A stretch of DNA of 33,703 nucleotides from Gordonia desulfuricans NBRC 100010 (GTDB taxonomy: Bacteria > Actinomycetota > Actinomycetes > Mycobacteriales > Mycobacteriaceae). The notes beneath the pieces were generated by a model. The model was not told the DNA's origin. It worked only from the letters and a program-made list of their open reading frames with translations, and did not search any database. Numbering within the stretch: position 1 is the stretch's first letter; the number at the start of each line of letters is the position of its first letter. This document shows positions 30,401-33,703 of the stretch, in pieces. Location: NCBI RefSeq assembly GCF_001485495.1, contig NZ_BCNF01000100.1, positions 1-33,703 on the forward strand. Direction: 5' to 3'. Position numbers and translations under genes: made by a program.

Positions 30401-32032
30401 TCAGTGGTTCACGACCTCCTTCTCGGCGCCCACACCGGTGATCGAACGGACCTCCATCTCCGCATTGCGTTCGGGGGTACCGCGATCCGACGGTGCGGTC
30501 AGGGTGCCGATGATGCCGAGCGCGAAGGCCAGCGGGATCGAGACGATGCCGGGGTTCTCCAGCGGGAACCAGGCGAAGTCGGAGCCGGGGATCATCGAGG
30601 TGGCCTTGCCGGAGACCGCGGGGGAGAAGATGATCAGGAGCAGCGTCGACCCCAGACCGCCGTAGATGCTCCACAGGGCACCGCGGGTGTTGAAGCGCTT
30701 CCAGTACAGCGAGTAGATGATGGTCGGCAGGTTGGCGGCGGCGGCGATCGCGAAGGCCAGGGCCACCAGGAAGGCCACATTCTGACCGTTGGCCAGGATG
30801 CCCAGGACGATACCGACCACACCGAGAGTGATTGCGGCGTAGCGCGAGACCCGCACCTGATCGTCCTCGGAGCACTTACCGCGCTTGATCACGCTGGCGT
30901 AGATGTCGTGGGCGAACGATGCCGATGCGGTGATCGTCAGACCGGCGACGACGGCGAGGATGGTCGCGAAGGCGACCGCGGCGATGATGCCGAGCAGTAC
31001 CGTGCCACCGAGTTCGAAGGCCAGCAGCGGGGCTGCGGCGTTCTCCTTGCCGGCGGCGGCGAGGATGCGGTCGGGGCCGACGATCGCGGCGGCACCGTAG
31101 CCCAGGATCAGGGTGAACAGGTAGAACGCACCGATCAGGGCGATGGCCCAGACCACCGAGCGGCGGGCCTCCTTCGCGGTGGGGACGGTGTAGAAGCGCA
31201 TCAGCACGTGGGGCAGACCCGCGGTGCCGAGCACCAGGGCGATGGCCAGCGAGATGAAGTTGATCTGCGACTCCAGCGAGCCGCCGTACTTGGCGCCGGG
31301 GGCGAGAACGTCACGGGCGGCGACGGCTTCGTTGCTGGACCCGCTGATCGCATGCTGTGCGCTGCCGAGGATCTCGGACACGTTCAGCCCGAACTTGGCG
31401 AGCACCATCAGGGTCATCGCGGCGGCACCGGCGATCAGCAGGACGGCCTTGATGATCTGCACCCAGGTAGTGCCCTTCATACCGCCGACCAGCACGTAGA
31501 CGATCATCAGCGCGCCGACCACGGCGATCACGATGGACTGTCCGGTACGCGATTCCACGTCGAGCAGCAGGGCCACCAGGCCACCGGCGCCGGCCATCTG
31601 GGCGAGCAGGTAGAACACGCTCACCGCGAGGGTCGAGATCGCCGCGGCCAGGCGCACCGGGCGCTGCTTGAGGCGGAAGCTCAGCACGTCGGCCATGGTG
31701 AACTTGCCGGTGTTGCGCAGCAATTCGGCCACCAGGAGCAAGGCCACCAGCCAGGCGACGAGGAAGCCGATCGAATAGAGGAAGCCGTCGTATCCGTAGA
31801 CGGCGATGGCGCCGGCGATACCGAGGAAGCTGGCCGCCGAGAGGTAGTCGCCGGCGATGGCGATCCCGTTCTGAGGGCCGGAGAAGCCGCGGCCCCCGGT
31901 GAAATAGTCGGCGGCGGAGGAGTTGTTGCGGCTGGCCCGGATCACCACGAACATCGTGAACGCCACGAAGGCGACGAAGATCGCGATGTTGGTCACGGGG
32001 TTGCCGACGGCGCCGGCGGCGAGTGCGGTCAT
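30401..32032 (-). CDS. Sodium/solute symporter family transporter, acetate/monocarboxylate type (ActP/MctC-like)
   Basis: A 543-residue SSS-family permease with about 13 helices. Signature regions are ADYFTGGRGFSGPQNGIAIAGDYLSAASFLGIAGAIAVYGYDGFLYSIGFLVAWLV, GKFTMADVLSFRL, VLVGGMKGTTWVQIIKAVLL and LGTAGLPHVLMRFYTVPTAKEARRSV, all typical of ActP acetate permeases and corynebacterial MctC. It should import acetate, propionate or pyruvate with Na+ or H+. Upstream and overlapping by one base (TGATG) is a DUF485 gene, the same order as E. coli yjcH-actP, which strengthens the assignment. A convergent IclR gene may regulate it. Complete, no defects seen. Confidence 0.9.
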   Translation of the reverse strand: MTALAAGAVGNPVTNIAIFVAFVAFTMFVVIRASRNNSSAADYFTGGRGFSGPQNGIAIAGDYLSAASFLGIAGAIAVYGYDGFLYSIGFLVAWLVALLLVAELLRNTGKFTMADVLSFRLKQRPVRLAAAISTLAVSVFYLLAQMAGAGGLVALLLDVESRTGQSIVIAVVGALMIVYVLVGGMKGTTWVQIIKAVLLIAGAAAMTLMVLAKFGLNVSEILGSAQHAISGSSNEAVAARDVLAPGAKYGGSLESQINFISLAIALVLGTAGLPHVLMRFYTVPTAKEARRSVVWAIALIGAFYLFTLILGYGAAAIVGPDRILAAAGKENAAAPLLAFELGGTVLLGIIAAVAFATILAVVAGLTITASASFAHDIYASVIKRGKCSEDDQVRVSRYAAITLGVVGIVLGILANGQNVAFLVALAFAIAAAANLPTIIYSLYWKRFNTRGALWSIYGGLGSTLLLIIFSPAVSGKATSMIPGSDFAWFPLENPGIVSIPLAFALGIIGTLTAPSDRGTPERNAEMEVRSITGVGAEKEVVNH

Positions 32033-32394
32033 CAGACTGCCTCACTTTCCATCTCGGCGCGGATCGCGGCGGCCTTCGGGTCGAGGTCGCGATTGGCGAA
32101 GCGTACGTAGGCGAAGGTGATCGCGAAGGTCGTCACGAACTGCAACAGACCCAGGATCAGACCGAGGTTGATGTTGCCCCAGACCGGCGTCGCCATGAAG
32201 TCGTGGGCGAAGGCGCCCAGCAGGACGTAGACGGCATACCAGAGCAGGAAGAACGCGGTCATCGGGATCACGAAGCGCAGCAAGGAGCGCTTGAGATCCC
32301 GGAACTGCGGACTCGCCTGCATGGCGATGAACTGCTCGCCTGTCGGCGTCGGCGGTGGCGGCGTCACCGTCGTGTCATGTTCGGCAGTGGACAC
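32032..32394 (-). CDS. DUF485 membrane protein (YjcH-like), partner of the symporter
   Basis: A 120-residue protein with two membrane helices and the DUF485 pattern: a soluble N-terminus, SPQFRDLKRSLLRFVIPMTAFFLLWYAVYVLLGAFAHDFMATPVWGNINLGLILGLLQFVTTFAITFAYVRFANRDLDP. Such genes nearly always precede ActP-type symporters and are thought to assist them; the mechanism is unknown. I place the start at GTG 32394 (VSTAEHDTTV), because GGAGGA lies four bases upstream of it; a TTG at 32406 would sit on top of that site. The N-terminus has a Pro-rich tract (TPPPPTPT). The stop overlaps the symporter ATG. Confidence 0.87.
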   Translation of the reverse strand: MSTAEHDTTVTPPPPTPTGEQFIAMQASPQFRDLKRSLLRFVIPMTAFFLLWYAVYVLLGAFAHDFMATPVWGNINLGLILGLLQFVTTFAITFAYVRFANRDLDPKAAAIRAEMESEAV

Positions 32395-32505
32395 GAGTTC
32401 CTCCAAAGCTGTGATGGTTGTTGGAGACAGATTCCACTGAGTCCCAGATCACACACAATGGCGTGGCCTGCGTCACACGACGAAGCCGATGATCTATGCG
32501 CCGGA

Positions 32506-32533
32506 CGGTCGGTGCCGACCGACGAACGGTCGG
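32506..32533. promoter_or_regulatory. Operator-like inverted and direct CGGTCGG half-sites
   Basis: CGGTCGG-TG-CCGACCG (32506-32521) is a perfect 16-bp palindrome, and a third CGGTCGG follows at 32527-32533, 25 bp before the M19 peptidase start, in the divergent spacer shared with the DUF485-symporter operon (32395-32558). It could be a regulator site or a leader hairpin. Confidence 0.45.
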
Positions 32534-32558
32534 CGGCCGGCGGTGATACAACTGGGCG

Positions 32559-33500
32559 ATGCGCCTGCTCTGGGATCAGCACGCCTGCCTGCCGTTGCAG
32601 CCCGACGCCGACGTCGAGCCACTGTCGCGATTCGCCCGGCCCGGCCCCACCTATGTGTCGGTCAACGTCGGCTACGCCCCGCAGACCTGCGCCGACTCCA
32701 CCGTGCTGCTGCATCGGTTCCGTGCCGGCGTCACCGCCCATCCCGGTCTACGGCTGATCACCGACGTGGCCGAGGTCGACGCCGGTGTCGACCAGATCGC
32801 GATCGGCTTCGATCTCGAGGACTCCAACCCGCTCGACGGCGACCTCGACAACGTCGCGGCCTTCGTCGACCTCGGCGTGCGCACCATGCTCCCGTCGTAC
32901 AACCACGCCAACCGCGCCGGTTGCGGCTGCCTCGACACCGACGACACCGGCCTCACCGCGTGGGGCCGTGACCTGGTGGCGGAGATGAACCGGTCCGGGA
33001 TGGTCCCCGACGGCTCCCACTGCAGCGCCCGCACCGGTCTGGACATGTGCGAGGTCTCCACCAGGCCCGTCATCTACAGCCATTCCTGCATGCGGTCGGT
33101 GTGGGAGCATCCACGCAACATCACCGACGAGCAGGCCCACGCCTGCGCCGACACCGGCGGCGTCGTGAGGATCACCGGCGTCGGGATCTTCCTGGGGCCC
33201 AACACCCCCGACCTCGACGCGATGACCCGGCACCTGGAGTACGCGGTCGAGCTGATCGGCATCGACCACGTCGGCGTGAGCACCGACCATTCCTTCGACG
33301 CCGCCGACTTCCTCGACGAGATCCGCAACCACCCGGATTCCTTCGACGACTCCTACACCCGCTGGGGCGACATCCGGTGGATGCCACCGGAGACCTTCAT
33401 CGGCCTCGACCGCCACCTGGCCGGTCGGGGATGGTCCGACGCCGACATCACCGCCGTCCTCGGCGGCAACTTCCGCAGGGTCGCCGAGCAGTCCTGGTGA
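32559..33500 (+). CDS. Atypical M19 (membrane/renal dipeptidase-like) peptidase
   Basis: A 313-residue TIM-barrel metallohydrolase of peptidase family M19. Correspondences to renal dipeptidase are E in IGFDLEDSNPL (Glu87), the His in MVPDGSHCS (His154), the His in RPVIYSHSCMRSVWEHPRN (His175, with Arg186), and Asp243 in HVGVSTDHS. The N-terminal H-x-D metal motif, normally DGHNDL, reads DQHACL, so the Asp is Cys10. The usual signal peptide and GPI-type anchor of the animal enzymes are absent; the protein looks cytoplasmic. It has an unusual number of Cys (at least eight, including CGC at 122-124). The family cleaves dipeptides, often with a D- or dehydro residue. The substrate here is uncertain. 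No strong ribosome site precedes the ATG. Confidence 0.8.
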   Translation: MRLLWDQHACLPLQPDADVEPLSRFARPGPTYVSVNVGYAPQTCADSTVLLHRFRAGVTAHPGLRLITDVAEVDAGVDQIAIGFDLEDSNPLDGDLDNVAAFVDLGVRTMLPSYNHANRAGCGCLDTDDTGLTAWGRDLVAEMNRSGMVPDGSHCSARTGLDMCEVSTRPVIYSHSCMRSVWEHPRNITDEQAHACADTGGVVRITGVGIFLGPNTPDLDAMTRHLEYAVELIGIDHVGVSTDHSFDAADFLDEIRNHPDSFDDSYTRWGDIRWMPPETFIGLDRHLAGRGWSDADITAVLGGNFRRVAEQSW

Positions 33501-33583
33501 CGTGACCCCGGTTCCGGTTGCGGCTCAACCATCCAAAGGGGTTGCGGCAGAGTGTTGTTGGTCTTGCCGCGTTGATCTGGTTA

Positions 33584-33630
33584 CGGTGATTGAGCCGGTA
33601 CCGAGCGTAGCGAGGCACCGTGTCGAAATC
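33584..33630 (-). repeat. Dispersed intergenic repeat, copy 2 (inverted)
   Basis: A 47-bp element whose reverse complement matches 22313-22359 base for base in length, with shared GATTTCGAC, CTCGCT and GGCTCAATCA words. Its flank (33501-33583) has no gene. Confidence 0.75.
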
Positions 33631-33677
33631 TTCGTGAGTCGATGTCGGATCCGGTTGGGGGCATTGTTGTCTCGCCG

Positions 33678-33703
33678 GGTTTCGACTCGGGTCCTCGCCT
33701 GGC
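33678..33703 (+). repeat. Dispersed intergenic repeat, partial copy 3 at the window edge
   Basis: GGTTTCGACTCGGGTCCTCG begins like copy 1 and is cut by the window end. It faces copy 2 in opposite orientation with 47 bp between, so the pair could form a stem. Confidence 0.5.

Noticed and set aside
32440-32480. CRP/GlxR-type site before the symporter operon
   Set aside because: TGTGA words are present on the minus strand, but the second halves match poorly (3 of 5 at best), so no site was called.

Overview
The window is high-GC DNA from a mycolic-acid actinobacterium, most likely Gordonia or a close relative. The gene order def / DUF3263 / LytR_C / sodC / YbdK-type glutamate-cysteine ligase, followed by p97-like ATPase / pssA / psd / moeA, matches from memory the Mycobacterium tuberculosis Rv0429c-Rv0438c block. 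Genes are tightly packed, with many 4-nt ATGA or GTGA overlaps and several GTG or TTG starts. I see no rRNA, tRNA, CRISPR array, prophage or transposase. The genus is an inference from gene content.

Left part (1-7940). The end of a secreted MTB12-like protein overlaps a siderophore-type binding lipoprotein gene. Facing them on the minus strand is a run transcribed as lipase > peptide deformylase > Rv0428c-like acetyltransferase > membrane-anchored RNase > barstar-like inhibitor. The last three genes are joined by GTGA overlaps, so a barnase/barstar-type pair is attached to a housekeeping operon. On the plus strand follow DUF3263, a LytR_C (VirR-like) membrane protein, a lipoprotein Cu superoxide dismutase and a carboxylate-amine ligase. 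A 24-codon reading frame bridges LytR_C and sodC with an ATGA junction at each end.

Middle (7977-22182). A complete six-gene Mrp-type cation/proton antiporter operon (mnhA-B fusion, C, D, E, F, G) runs on the minus strand with every junction overlapping. Beside it lie a small lipoprotein gene and a one-TM Pro/Gly/Gln repeat protein. Then come the minus-strand genes moeA, psd, pssA and a p97/VAT-like double AAA ATPase; the last three are nearly contiguous (psd > pssA > ATPase), coupling aminophospholipid synthesis to an unfoldase-type protein. A HAD-IIA phosphatase diverges from moeA.

Right part (22183-33703) is accessory metabolism: an SRPBCC protein behind a promoter carrying a palindromic operator, a DUF350 membrane protein, a TetR-controlled divergon (MFS transporter > acyl-CoA dehydrogenase large > small subunit on one side, TetR > amidase on the other), an IclR regulator with a short in-frame upstream reading frame, a DUF485/ActP-type monocarboxylate symporter pair, and an atypical M19 dipeptidase. 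Copies of a dispersed intergenic repeat occur at 22313 and at the right edge. Strong hairpins at 15874, 23577 and 30313 separate transcription units.
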